64,000 nt of DNA from Chrysogorgia sp. JL179-B06 (lineage: Eukaryota > Cnidaria > Anthozoa > Scleralcyonacea > Chrysogorgiidae). Both the position numbers and the translations under genes were made by a program. Location of the stretch: assembly GCA_035772405.1 (NCBI GenBank), contig JAYKKM010000439.1, positions 522,001 through 586,000 on the forward strand, written 5' to 3'. The notes under the pieces are model-generated. The model worked only from the letters and a program-made list of their open reading frames with translations, was not told the DNA's origin and did no database searches. Below are positions 32,101-36,700 of the stretch, one piece after another (the stretch's first letter is position 1; each line of letters begins with the position of its first letter).

Positions 32101-32910
32101 ACAGATGGCTGAAGTCAATCCACGGTTGAGTGGATTGACTTGAGATTCAAGCAAGGATCGACTTAAATGTTGCCAATCTGATTGATGTAAACACGGTTTG
32201 ACTTGAAAATGCCTCAAAAAGTACGCATGCGCGGTTTGGGGCCTGCTGCCAAACGGATTCATGTAAACATGTGCCCAGATTGACTTCATCCGCGTTTTTC
32301 GATCCGATTGGACTGTCAATCCGCTTCATGTAAACAGGGTCTGAGTCCCGGGCAGGAATCGAACCTGTGACGTTCTATTTCCGGTGAGACGCTCTAACCA
32401 TTGAGCCACTGAGACTCAAATGGAGAGCGAAGGTTACAATGATGTCATGCACTAGTTCAATTGATATATGTACTGCCTATGCGGCAGTCACTATATATCG
32501 GTACGGTTTGAATGTGTTAATATACACACTGTCGTCTGTCCATTCCAAGCTCTCCCACATTCACTACAGCAGTGTGTATATTAACACATTATCTAACATG
32601 ATGACAAAATGATTTGGGGTCATAATACAGTTACATGTACAAATGTATTGCAGCTACAAAAAATTGTCAATACCAAAACAATCTTTTTTGCCGGATGAAA
32701 ATCGGAAATTGCAGCTCTGTCCTTAAAATCTTGTAAGATGGCTTCCTTTTGAACAATTTTATGCAGGTTGTCAGCAGTCAGGTCTTCATCAGCTCGGCAG
32801 CCAAATATCTGCTGCGTTTTACTTGTAAAAAACAAAGGCATTATGTCTTTTGGTGTAGCTGAAGCACTACCCCCTTCCAAACCATTTCTACTTATTGTCG
32901 CTTCAGGCAT
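2044..32910 (-). CDS. DNAI3: DNAI3/WDR63-like axonemal dynein intermediate chain, N-terminal part (7 exons, continues outside window)
   Basis: Gene-level entry. Seven minus-strand exons join into 311 in-frame codons: 32910-32674, 31697-31593, 31469-31308, 23991-23833, 22849-22809, 9197-9081 and 2155-2044. Every intron border is GT-AG. Exon ends are phase 0, 0, 0, 0, 2, 2, 0. Conserved family blocks appear in order: KTQQIFGCRADED, ISDFHPAKKIV, YDPDFKYGQNFYL, KPWISLGSE, ISRKRCEFGVPVKF, IQTEW, KNACVQY and LQQNEIMDVF. In the known family (Chlamydomonas IC140, animal WDR63/DNAI3) this protein is an intermediate chain of inner-arm dynein f/I1 in motile cilia. The WD-repeat half is not in the window, so it must lie left of base 1 unless the gene is broken. 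Introns reach 13.6 kb and are full of transposons. Assignment rests on remembered family sequence. Confidence 0.85.
2195..2275 (-). mobile_element. LINE 3' tail with (AAT)n, minus orientation
   Basis: AATAATAATAATAATAAAGACG followed by TATTAGGAGCATTATACAAT and TCTTACAACAATATATT is the reverse complement of the tails at 7862-7978 and 17380-17492. Only the 3' end is kept. Confidence 0.6.
2837..3315. mobile_element. MITE, AAAGTGCC family, copy 2
   Basis: Arms about 2837-3013 and 3140-3315 are imperfect inverted repeats, matching for example in GAATCGAAAATTAAGTTTAT, CTAAATATCTCAAG and GTTGTACACAACATT. The right end reads TTGGCACTTTAA, as in the other copies. No ORF. Confidence 0.75.
3642..3976. 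mobile_element. MITE with TIR TAGACCTTACCCATTATGAC
   Basis: The terminal inverted repeat is about 21 bp and perfect. Flanking TCAA on both sides (3638-3641 and 3977-3980) fits a 4-bp target-site duplication. A second inner pair of inverted arms (about 3691-3722 and 3815-3846) holds TCAAAAGGACCTTT. Between them lies a short CCTAAC-rich stretch. Confidence 0.75.
4390..5925 (-). pseudogene. Degraded RTE-like LINE: endonuclease plus start of reverse transcriptase
   Basis: No long ORF survives, but translating the minus strand in shifting frames gives a clear order. The endonuclease start NVRIMMDSD is at about 5915, then TAFIAKELQRLNYNAICETR, ADEGQ-like DEGQVTELGVGYTFF, and LVLLGDFNGRIGRD at about 5446-5490. 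LLITNTLFR, MHPRS and DCWTDHHMI follow, then a linker, and GLDEIPGD-like RT sequence near 4580. The block order matches animal RTE-type LINEs often annotated as craniofacial development protein 2-like. Many frameshifts and stops show it is dead. Short plus-strand ORFs across this stretch are shadows. Confidence 0.75.
5926..7861. other. DNAI3 intron 6 without a recognised gene
   Basis: About 5926-6340 is probably the 5' leader of the LINE to the left. After that the DNA is AT-rich and unique. AGGTCTGTGCTCGAGAGTAT and following bases are repeated at about 6611-6640 and 6676-6705, and a (TA)n run lies at about 7160-7170. No coding signal recognised. Confidence 0.4.
7862..7978 (+). mobile_element. 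LINE 3' tail with (TTA)n
   Basis: AAGTAACATTAAGAATATAT, GTAAGAGCATTGAGACTATT and CCTAATACGTC followed by a TTA microsatellite. It is nearly identical to 17400-17492 and to the reverse of 2195-2275, so it is the conserved 3' end of one LINE family. Confidence 0.65.
8532..8613. repeat. Near-perfect 82-bp inverted repeat (hairpin)
   Basis: Arms 8532-8563 and 8583-8613 pair over about 31 bases (ACTTCATCTTGCAGGGATAT and its complement) around a 19-base loop. It lies just before the gypsy integrase remnant and may be a very short MITE. Confidence 0.75.
8640..9060 (+). pseudogene. Ty3/gypsy integrase zinc-binding region remnant
   Basis: Read with frameshifts, this encodes WDKLKVDETTGLLYQNQQL, VERVYSLARERF and PLQPIITTVPFKLVSIDLQ. 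That is the pattern of the H2C2 zinc-binding domain and the start of the integrase core of a gypsy-type retrotransposon. No LTR or other pol domain was found beside it. It ends 20 bases from DNAI3 exon 6. Confidence 0.65.
9081..9197 (-). CDS. DNAI3: DNAI3 exon 6 (117 nt)
   Basis: Acceptor TTTTTAG before 9197 and strong donor CCAAG|GTAAGC at 9080. The first base completes the split Trp codon. It then encodes KKPKNACVQYEARFLPEEK and an acidic helix ending LLEFIQNATP. This matches the family segment between the short exon 5 block and the LQQNEIM motif. The intron to exon 5 is 13.6 kb. Confidence 0.85.
9997..10029. repeat. Single monomer of the 29-bp satellite
   Basis: TGCGTAACGCTAATTATTAC followed by GTAATGCATACGAAACC matches the unit of the arrays at 18788-22757 with a few changes. 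It is isolated here in the same intron. Confidence 0.6.
10162..10580. mobile_element. Interspersed element carrying an RFX X-box, copy 1 (two head-to-tail units)
   Basis: The first unit (10162-10485) begins AAAAAGAGATCGCCAATTGA. It has GTAACCATGGCAAC at 10199-10212 and ends near CCTAAATTACATTTAG. A second, truncated unit starts at 10486 with the same sequence and has GTAACCATGGCAAC at 10564-10577. The same element occurs inverted at 24078-24448 and in part at 11383-11577. No ORF of its own, so it is a SINE or MITE of unknown class. Confidence 0.7.
10581..11382. other. Intron DNA without a recognised gene
   Basis: Moderately GC-rich. ORFs at 10775-10960, 11009-11206 and 11054-11386 show no recognisable domain and no splice context. 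I see nothing supportable here. Confidence 0.4.
11383..11577. mobile_element. Interspersed element, copy 2 (3' part only)
   Basis: CACAACAAAGCGCAAGAGCA through GCGCGCGCAAAACCAGTCAA to GCCTAAATTACATTTAGCC matches the last ~195 bp of the unit at 10162-10485, in the same orientation. The X-box part is missing in this copy. Confidence 0.7.
11640..12062 (+). mobile_element. LINE 3'-end fragment with (TAATG)n expansion and (TTA)n tail
   Basis: The 3' end reads CCACTGAAAAACACTTCGGT, then CTGAATAAATATTATTATTA, typical of a LINE tail. A pentanucleotide run (TAATG, drifting to GACGT and AACGT) occupies about 11887-11985. The minus-strand frame over the run is an artefact of the repeat. Confidence 0.5.
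12078..14092 (-). pseudogene. CR1-like LINE A: reverse transcriptase and C-terminal half
   Basis: Minus-strand frames 13956-12751 and 12880-12191 cover the RT and C-terminal domains. Visible motifs are TGPDKIPAKLL, NYRPISLLSIVSK, FAKAFDRVHH, SGVPQGSILGP and ADDTK (from CADDTK), then NQSKCEVLTV and the C-terminal RRATRCILSL. The frames break at about 12862-12878. There an 8-bp microduplication of the type ACCAGGCAACCAG shifts the frame inside the KWNQ-HVSMV motif. A linker upstream (KKFWSVFKSV at about 13985) shows it once continued rightward. That part resumes beyond LINE B, from about 16850. The 3' tail at 12078-12110 is (AAAT)n-like. Confidence 0.8.
15190..15320. repeat. AT-rich imperfect tandem repeat inside LINE B
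   Basis: Repeats of TATAATGCTAGTAATAATA with variable A runs interrupt the linker-RT junction of LINE B. The overlapping ORFs on both strands come from the repeat. Confidence 0.65.
16475..16503 (-). other. 2A-like ribosome-skipping motif in LINE B, broken by 2 bases
   Basis: Minus-strand codons read GDVERN, then two extra bases (AT), then PGP. The consensus of 2A peptides is D-V/I-E-x-N-P-G-P. Upstream in the same frame is a hydrophobic stretch (IIYRLVLIASLSLMLVLLS) directly before the motif. The endonuclease follows at once. Such 2A motifs are known from CR1/L2-type LINEs of marine invertebrates. Confidence 0.7.
16850..17280 (-). pseudogene. LINE A, upstream part: end of endonuclease and linker
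   Basis: Frames 17356-17129 and 17160-16831 give VLITGDFNFPDLTWNS (endonuclease) and then a basic linker with WTRWSECLINAATRHIPTK and LLKRKETARRKAKKSAR. The two frames overlap, marking a frameshift. The linker breaks off where LINE B starts and resumes at about 14092, so B was inserted into A. The upstream end is truncated and abuts a 29-bp satellite monomer. Confidence 0.75.
17277..17309. repeat. Single 29-bp satellite monomer at the edge of LINE A
   Basis: AATTACTTGCGTAATACGTG followed by CGAAACGCT is one unit. At the other edge of LINE A, 12064-12077, stands AAACGCTAATTA. The two edges together restore a continuous satellite unit with AATTA shared. Confidence 0.65.
17325..17492 (+). mobile_element. 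LINE 3' tail with conserved GCAGTAATTGGC block and (TTA)n
   Basis: CGCAGTAATTGGC, GCTGTTGTGG and CCCTGCC are followed by the tail also seen at 7862-7978. The first three blocks recur at 39704-39750 and, inverted, near 14170-14210, so several LINEs share this 3' end. Confidence 0.6.
17493..18787 (-). pseudogene. LINE with restriction-like endonuclease (R2/NeSL/Hero-like), C-terminal fragment
   Basis: Two minus-strand frames (18617-18084 and 18225-17578) meet at a frameshift near 18210. The second begins with a C-x2-C-x8-H-x4-C zinc knuckle (CRLCGQRDETVQHLLAGC, residues 14-31). It then shows the PD-(D/E)xK-type nuclease: RRPDMTLED (residues 100-108), WLVEMSCPME (E118) and LRKYQQL (K137). The first frame is a highly charged helical region after a degraded GGRGLKSLE motif near 18670. 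The RT itself is missing, so it is 5'-truncated. The element borders the 29-bp satellite. RLE-type LINEs cut specific targets in several known families. Confidence 0.8.
18788..18965. repeat. 29-bp satellite array, left block
   Basis: About six units of the type ACGCTAATTACTTACGTAAT plus GCGTGCGWA. The block stops at CTTACG, where a LINE begins at 18966. Confidence 0.9.
18966..21044 (+). pseudogene. 5'-truncated LINE inserted exactly inside the 29-bp satellite
   Basis: One frame runs from the endonuclease to RT and is cut only by a TAA at 19498-19500. The preserved order is RPPNTPSEF (endonuclease start lost), ILGDLNCDML, ISDHSLVFGI, a linker, TGIDKISNKILK, NYRPISVLPAISK, QFGFRKFHST, DLKKAFDTVDH, GVPQGSILGP and FADDTN. 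The frame stops at 20766, just after ANKLSLN, so the C-terminal domain is deleted. A 3' UTR and a (TCTA)n tail follow, ending at 21044. The apparent first codons (MRNANYLR) come from satellite sequence and are not part of the element. The family is a CR1/L2-like LINE. Confidence 0.85.
21045..22757. repeat. 29-bp satellite array, right block
   Basis: About 58 head-to-tail units. Common variants are GCGAAACG, GCGTAACG and GTGTAAAG, with shortened units that lack the TAATGCGTGCG part. A run of about 360 bp recurs (about 21480-21840, 21900-22240 and 22280-22400 share the order GTGTAAAG, CACGTGCATAACG, CACGCGCGTAACG). This suggests higher-order copying. It lies in DNAI3 intron 5, 50 bases from exon 5. 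Confidence 0.92.
22809..22849 (-). CDS. DNAI3: DNAI3 exon 5 (41-nt exon)
   Basis: A short exon between acceptor TTTTGTAG (22857-22850) and donor GTATGT starting at 22808. It codes AVQELEEKGIQTE plus the first two bases of a Trp codon that exon 6 completes. It lies only about 50 bases from the edge of the 29-bp satellite and is easy to miss without the neighbouring exons. Phase continuity from exon 4 (0) to exon 6 (2) supports it. Confidence 0.8.
23090..23309 (-). mobile_element. tRNA-like SINE remnants (two tandem heads)
   Basis: About 23090-23250 aligns with the SINE at 32343-32450: TTGAACCT, CCTCAGATGGAGAGCAAAGG and TTACAATGAT. A second tRNA-like head (23246-23309) reads on the minus strand TAGCTCAAAGGTTAAAGCG (box A) and CCAGGCTTCGATTCCTGG (box B). 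It is split by the MITE at 23310-23489. Neither head folds into a full tRNA, so I call them SINEs. Confidence 0.6.
23310..23489. mobile_element. 180-bp MITE inserted in a tRNA-like SINE, TSD AGCTA
   Basis: Perfect terminal inverted repeats of about 35 bp start CAGGCGCGGATTTAGAAGTT. AGCTA directly flanks both ends (23305-23309 and 23490-23494). Removing one copy and the element restores the box A region of the SINE. Confidence 0.85.
23833..23991 (-). CDS. DNAI3: DNAI3 exon 4 (53 codons)
   Basis: Acceptor TTCAAG before 23991 and donor GTGCAG|GTGATT at 23832. It encodes ISRKRCEFGVPVKFGDGDA followed by MKDAVVECVSYEDESYSL, matching the family block that follows the SLGSE motif. Phase 0 at both ends, 159 nt. 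Confidence 0.88.
24078..24448. mobile_element. Interspersed element with X-box, copy 3 (inverted)
   Basis: This is the most complete copy. It runs from CTAAATGTAATTTAGGCAAG to ATTGGTGATCTCTTTTTAAC, the reverse orientation of 10162-10485. It contains GTTGCCATGGTTAC at 24358-24371 and the segment missing from copy 1. It lies in DNAI3 intron 3, next to exon 4. Confidence 0.75.
25146..27807. mobile_element. 2.66-kb TIR element with GACGTC-rich subterminal arrays, inserted in the gypsy pol
   Basis: The ends are CCCAGCGGGCA (25146-25156) and TGCCCGCTGGG (27797-27807), an 11-bp perfect TIR. Just inside are two different arrays built from ACGTCGA and CGACGTC words: about 25160-25822 (period near 150 bp) and about 26870-27800 (period near 120 bp). 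Flanking gypsy sequence resumes at 27808. At most 2-3 C bases could be the target duplication. The centre has a (CTTAA)n run at 25994-26026 and a 136-codon minus-strand frame (26705-26295) without a recognised domain. Superfamily not identified. Confidence 0.75.
28536..29261. mobile_element. hAT-like non-autonomous element, TSD ATGCAACC
   Basis: The TIR is CAGGGGTGGCGCCAG at the left and CTGGCGCCACCCCTG at the right. An exact 8-bp duplication ATGCAACC (28528-28535 and 29262-29269) is the hAT signature. Removing the element restores the gypsy reading frame across MQPFRQAL. It has no transposase and contains a nested MITE (28870-29094). Confidence 0.92.
28870..29094. mobile_element. MITE, AAAGTGCC family, copy 3 (nested in hAT-like element)
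   Basis: The ends are AAAGTGCCTATAACGTCTGT and the matching inverted end GACGTTATAGGCACTTT. TTCATCTTCATA and ATGACGTCAAA blocks are shared with copy 1. 225 bp, no ORF. Confidence 0.8.
30151..30203. repeat. (CACTA)n microsatellite in the gypsy integrase
   Basis: Ten to eleven CACTA units replace the few codons expected between the ADILT and AHQG parts of the integrase zinc finger. Confidence 0.9.
31076..31255 (+). mobile_element. Possible 3' LTR remnant of the gypsy element
   Basis: An A9-GG tract (31060-31072), like a polypurine tract, follows the end of pol and an in-frame stop. About 180 bp follow, with GTTTACCCGGCTTTATGTAT and CTCCTTTATTAAAGCTTGC. No matching 5' LTR was seen near 24900, so this is a guess from position. 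Confidence 0.3.
31308..31469 (-). CDS. DNAI3: DNAI3 exon 3 (54 codons)
   Basis: Acceptor TTTTAG before 31469 and donor AAAG|GTATCAG at 31307. The first half is an acidic, Ser/Glu-rich linker. The second half holds KPWISLGSENEVIDE, a hallmark block of DNAI3/WDR63 N-termini. Phase 0 to phase 0. The next intron, to exon 4, is 7.3 kb and contains the Ty3/gypsy element on the opposite strand. Confidence 0.85.
31593..31697 (-). CDS. DNAI3: DNAI3 exon 2 (35 codons)
   Basis: Acceptor TTTAG at 31700-31698 and donor GC|GTGAGT at 31592. It encodes the block DELLVVYDPDFKYGQNFYL, which directly continues the KKIV motif of exon 1, as expected for the family. Phase 0 at both ends and exactly 105 nt. Confidence 0.85.
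31996..32340. mobile_element. 345-bp TIR element, TSD CTGAG
   Basis: The TIRs are CCCTGTTTACATGAAGCGGA (from 31998) and the inverted TCCGCTTCATGTAAACAGGG (to 32339). CTGAG flanks both sides (31991-31995 and 32341-32345). GTTTACATGAA and GATTGACTTGA words recur inside. No ORF of its own. It lies in DNAI3 intron 1 next to a SINE. Confidence 0.85.
32343..32417 (-). mobile_element. tRNA-derived SINE head
   Basis: The minus strand reads GTGGCTCAATGGTTAGAGCG (box A) and CAGGTTCGATTCCTG (box B, perfect). A 7-bp acceptor-like stem, GAGTCTC with GGGACTC, can form. The anticodon arm does not pair well and the spacing before the D stem is too long. Copies occur at 23090-23309 and about 737-810, so it is a SINE and not a working tRNA gene. 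The conserved part extends to about 32450. Confidence 0.65.
32511..32590. repeat. 80-bp element with perfect 21-bp inverted ends
   Basis: AATGTGTTAATATACACACT(G) at 32511-32531 is exactly inverted at 32570-32590. The 38-bp centre is unique. It is probably a tiny MITE, 84 bases from DNAI3 exon 1. Confidence 0.8.
32674..32910 (-). CDS. DNAI3: DNAI3 exon 1 (start codon, 79 codons)
   Basis: Begins with ATG at 32910, in the context AAAAATGCC, and ends at donor TTG|GTATTG. It carries the conserved blocks DIMPLFFTSKTQQIFGC and RAAISDFHPAKKIV. About 22 variable residues precede the first conserved block, as is usual in this family. An upstream ATG about 15 bases before, in another frame, ends at a TGA overlapping the start; this could modulate translation. 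The open frame runs 54 bases past the donor, but that part has no family similarity. Confidence 0.85.
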
Positions 32911-32990
32911 TTTTGCTATCTTGCTTCATAGACAGGAGAACTATGAATTGAAGTTGTCGTCCACCATGTTTTTTCAACTTTGCGTCATCG

Positions 32991-33004
32991 GTTGTCATGG
33001 CACC
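32991..33004 (-). promoter_or_regulatory. RFX X-box-like site upstream of DNAI3
   Basis: On the gene strand it reads GGTGCCATGACAAC, two half sites separated by AT. It matches the X-box consensus GTNRCC-N(0-3)-RGYAAC at 10 of 12 half-site positions. It lies 81 bp before the DNAI3 ATG. X-boxes bound by RFX factors control ciliary genes across animals and usually lie within about 200 bp upstream. Binding is inferred. Confidence 0.5.
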
Positions 33005-33015
33005 CGATGATTGAA

Positions 33016-33030
33016 GGGGGGGGGGGGGGG
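33016..33030. repeat. G15 homopolymer in the divergent promoter
   Basis: Fifteen G in a row between the X-box-like site and the GH31 gene. The length may be unstable or poorly sequenced. Confidence 0.85.
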
Positions 33031-33190
33031 ATTTGGGTTAGCCGAGTGTTAAGTCGTTGTCTCGGTGTCTAGTTTTACAATCTGATGTTACTTTTCATTA
33101 CAAGACTACGCTATCCACCTGGTACCTCATTGCTGAGTGAAAGTGAGAAAGTCTATTTATCGGCTATTTATTTTCCTTTCTTGCCGCCGC

Positions 33191-33240
33191 CACAGAATAA
33201 AGATTTAACTTTAAAGATTTAGTTAAATCTTTATTCTGTG
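33191..33240. repeat. Perfect 20-bp inverted repeat in the divergent promoter
   Basis: CACAGAATAAAGATTTAACT at 33191-33210 is exactly inverted at 33221-33240 around a 10-base loop. GCCGCCGCC-type triplets flank both sides. It lies about 155 bp before the GH31 start codon and could be in its 5' UTR. Confidence 0.85.
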
Positions 33241-33393
33241 CCGCCGCCAAACGTAAATGACTTTGTTTACTTCCGGTACCACCACAGGTGGTAGACGAAG
33301 ACGTGTAAGACGAGATGATATCTTCAATCTTGTGTAGACTTGTCAAACTTCTTGCTTTATTTTATTATTTGCCTAGTATTGCAACTGTGAAGT

Positions 33394-33759
33394 ATGTTCA
33401 GAATCGCGATCTTACTTTGGTTTGTTGTTGAAGCAGTCTTTGGTTCGCCAGTGTGCACAGATTCCAGTGATTCCCATCGTTTTGATTGCTACCCAGACGA
33501 TGGTGCAACACAAGAAAATTGTGAAAGTCGTGGATGTTGTTGGAAAGACGCATCATCTTCCGCTAAACCAAGCGTTCCCTTAAACGTTCCTTACTGTTTT
33601 TACCCCCAAAATTTTGGTTATCAGCTGGTGAAACAAGAAGAAACTGAAACAGGTTACATGCTCGATCTGGAAATGCAACAGAAAGGACCATTTGGTGAGG
33701 ATATTACAGACCTTAAAGTTGATGTTCGTTTAGAAACCCAGCAAAGGTTGCACGTGAAG
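33394..33759 (+). CDS. GAA: GH31 gene exon 1: signal peptide and trefoil
   Basis: ATG at 33394 is followed by a hydrophobic core (IAILLWFVVEAVFG) and then the trefoil with its CCW signature (ESRGCCWKD). The exon ends at GTGAAG|GTAATT, phase 0, 122 codons. The frame runs on to 33984 only by chance, into intron DNA. Confidence 0.9.
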
Positions 33760-36700
33760 GTAATTATATCATGTTTTCTATTTGATGTTTTCTTGTTTGG
33801 TAAACATTACACCAAATCCAGGGGACGAGTATGTAATGCGATATTTACAATAGTAGTCATCATCATCATCCAGTTTCTTATATCACCAACCCTACTCAGA
33901 TCCACCATCATCTCGAACACAATCCATCCATCACTTTCTTGGTTGCACTCTCTTCCTTGTCCACATCTCCCTGTGCTCCTCTGACAATTCTAACAAACTC
34001 GTCCTCTTCTTTTCTCTTCACATGTCCGTACCACCTCAGTCTGCTTCTCTTATCTTCTCTCTCAGTTCCGTCACCTTGTCTTGTCTTCAATCATGTGATG
34101 GTCATGCAGAGGTATACAATCAATCATGTGAAGGTCATCCAGAGGTATACAATCAATCATTTGATGGTCATCCAGAGGTATACGATCAATCATGTGATGG
34201 TCATGCAGAGGTATACAATCAATCATGTGATGGTCATGCAGAGGTATACAATCAATCATTTGTGATGGTCATGCAGAGGTATACGATCAATCATGTGATG
34301 GTCATGCAGAGGTATACAATCAATCATTTGATGGTCATCCAGAGGTATACGATCAATCATGTGATGGTCATGCAGAGGTATACGATCAATCATGTGATGG
34401 TCATACAGAGGTATACAATCAATCATTTGTGATGGTCATGCAGAGGTATACAATCAATCATGTGATGGTCATGCAGAGGTATACAATCAATCATGTGATG
34501 GTCATGCAGAGGTATACAATCAATCATGTGATGGTCATCCAGAGGTATACAATCAATCATGTGATGGTCATCCAGAGGTATACAATCAATCATGTGATGG
34601 TCATGCAGAGGTATACAATCAATCATGTGATGGTCATACAGAGGTATACAATCAATCATGTGATGGTCATGCAGAGGTATAATATGATCAATCATGTGAT
34701 GGTCATGCAGAGGTATACAATCAATCATGTGATGGTCATGGAGAGGTATACAATCAATCATGTGATGGTCATACAGAGGTATACAATCAATCATGTGATG
34801 GTCATGCAGAGGTATACAATCAATCATGTGATGGTCATCCAGAGGTATAATATGATCAATCATGTGATGGTCATGCAGAGGTATACAATCAATCATGTGA
34901 TGGTCATCCAGAGGTATACAATCAATCATGTGATGGTCATGCAGAGGTATAATATGATCAATCATGTGATGGTCATGCAGAGGTATACAATCAATCATGT
35001 GATGGTCATCCAGAGGTATACAATCAATCATGTGATGGTCATGCAGAGGTATAATATGATCAATCATGTGATGGTCATGCAGAGGTATACAATCAATCAT
35101 GTGATGGTCATGGAGAGGTATACAATCAATCATGTGATGGTCATACAGAGGTATACAATCAATCATGTGATGGTCATCCAGAGGTATAATATGATCAATC
35201 ATGTGATGGTCATGCAGAGGTATACAATCAATCATGTGATGGTCATGCAGAGGTATATGATCAATCATGTGATGGTCATACAGAGGTATACAATCAATCA
35301 TGTGATGGTCATGCAGAGGTATACAATCAATCATGTGATGGTCATCCAGAGGTATAATATGATCAATCATGTGATGGTCATGCAGAGGTATACAATCAAT
35401 CATGTGATGGTCATGCAGAGGTATAATATGATCAATCATGTGATGGTCATGCAGAGGTATACAATCAATCATGTGATGGTCATGCAGAGGTATACAATCA
35501 ATCATGTGATGGTCATGCAGAGGTATATGATCAATCATGTGATGGTCATGGAGAGGTATACGATCAATCATGTGATGGTCATGCAGAGGTATACAATCAA
35601 TCATGTGATGGTCATGCAGAGGTATACAATCAATCATGTGATGGTCATGCAGAGGTATATGATCAATCATGTGATGGTCATCCAGAGGTATAATATGATC
35701 AATCATGTGATGGTCATGCAGAGGTATACAATCAATCATGTGATGGTCATGCAGAGGTATAATATGATCAATCATGTGATGGTCATGCAGAGGTATACAA
35801 TCAATCATGTGATGGTCATGCAGAGGTATACAATCAATCATGTGATGGTCATACAGAGGTATACAATCAATCATGTGATGGTCATGCAGAGGTATAATAT
35901 GATCAATCATGTGATGGTCATGCAGAGGTATACAATCAATCATGTGATGGTCATCCAGAGGTATACAATCAATCATGTGATGGTCATGCAGAGGTATACA
36001 ATCAATCATGTGATGGTCATGCAGAGGTATATGATCAATCATGTGATGGTCATGCAGAGGTAATACAATCAATCATGTGATGGTCATGCAGAGGTATACA
36101 ATCAATCATGTGATGGTCATGCAGAGGTATACAATCAATCATGTGATGGTCATGCAGAGGTATATGATCAATCATGTGATGGTCATGCAGAGGTATACAA
36201 TCAGTCATGTGATGGTCATGGAGAGGTAATACAATCAGTCATGTGATGGTCATGCAGAGGTATACAATCAATCATGTGATGGTCATGCAGAGGTATACAA
36301 TCAATCATGTGATGGTCATGCAGAGGTATACAATCAGTCATGTGATGGTCATGGAGAGGTAATACAATCAATCATGTGATGGTCATGCAGAGGTATACAA
36401 TCAGTCATGTGATGGTCATGCAGAGGTATACAATCAATCATGTGATGGTCATGCAGAGGTAATACAATCAATCATGTGATGGTCATCCAGAGGTATACAA
36501 TCAATCATGTGATGGTCATCCAGAGGTATATGATCAATCATGTGATGGTCATGCAGAGGTATATGATCAATCATGTGATGGTCATGCAGAGGTATACAAT
36601 CAATCATGTGATGGTCATGCAGAGGTATAATATGATCAATCATGTGATGGTTATGCAGAGGTATACAATCAATCATGTGATGGTCATGCAGAGGTATACA

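Noticed and set aside
32343..32417. Functional tRNA gene
   Set aside because: Boxes A and B are good, but the anticodon arm does not pair and related copies are dispersed with the same flanks. Called a SINE instead.
34423..36072. Two overlapping proteins of 544 and 549 residues on opposite strands
   Set aside because: Both are read-outs of a 33-bp satellite inside an intron. There is no domain, no non-repetitive part and no splice context.
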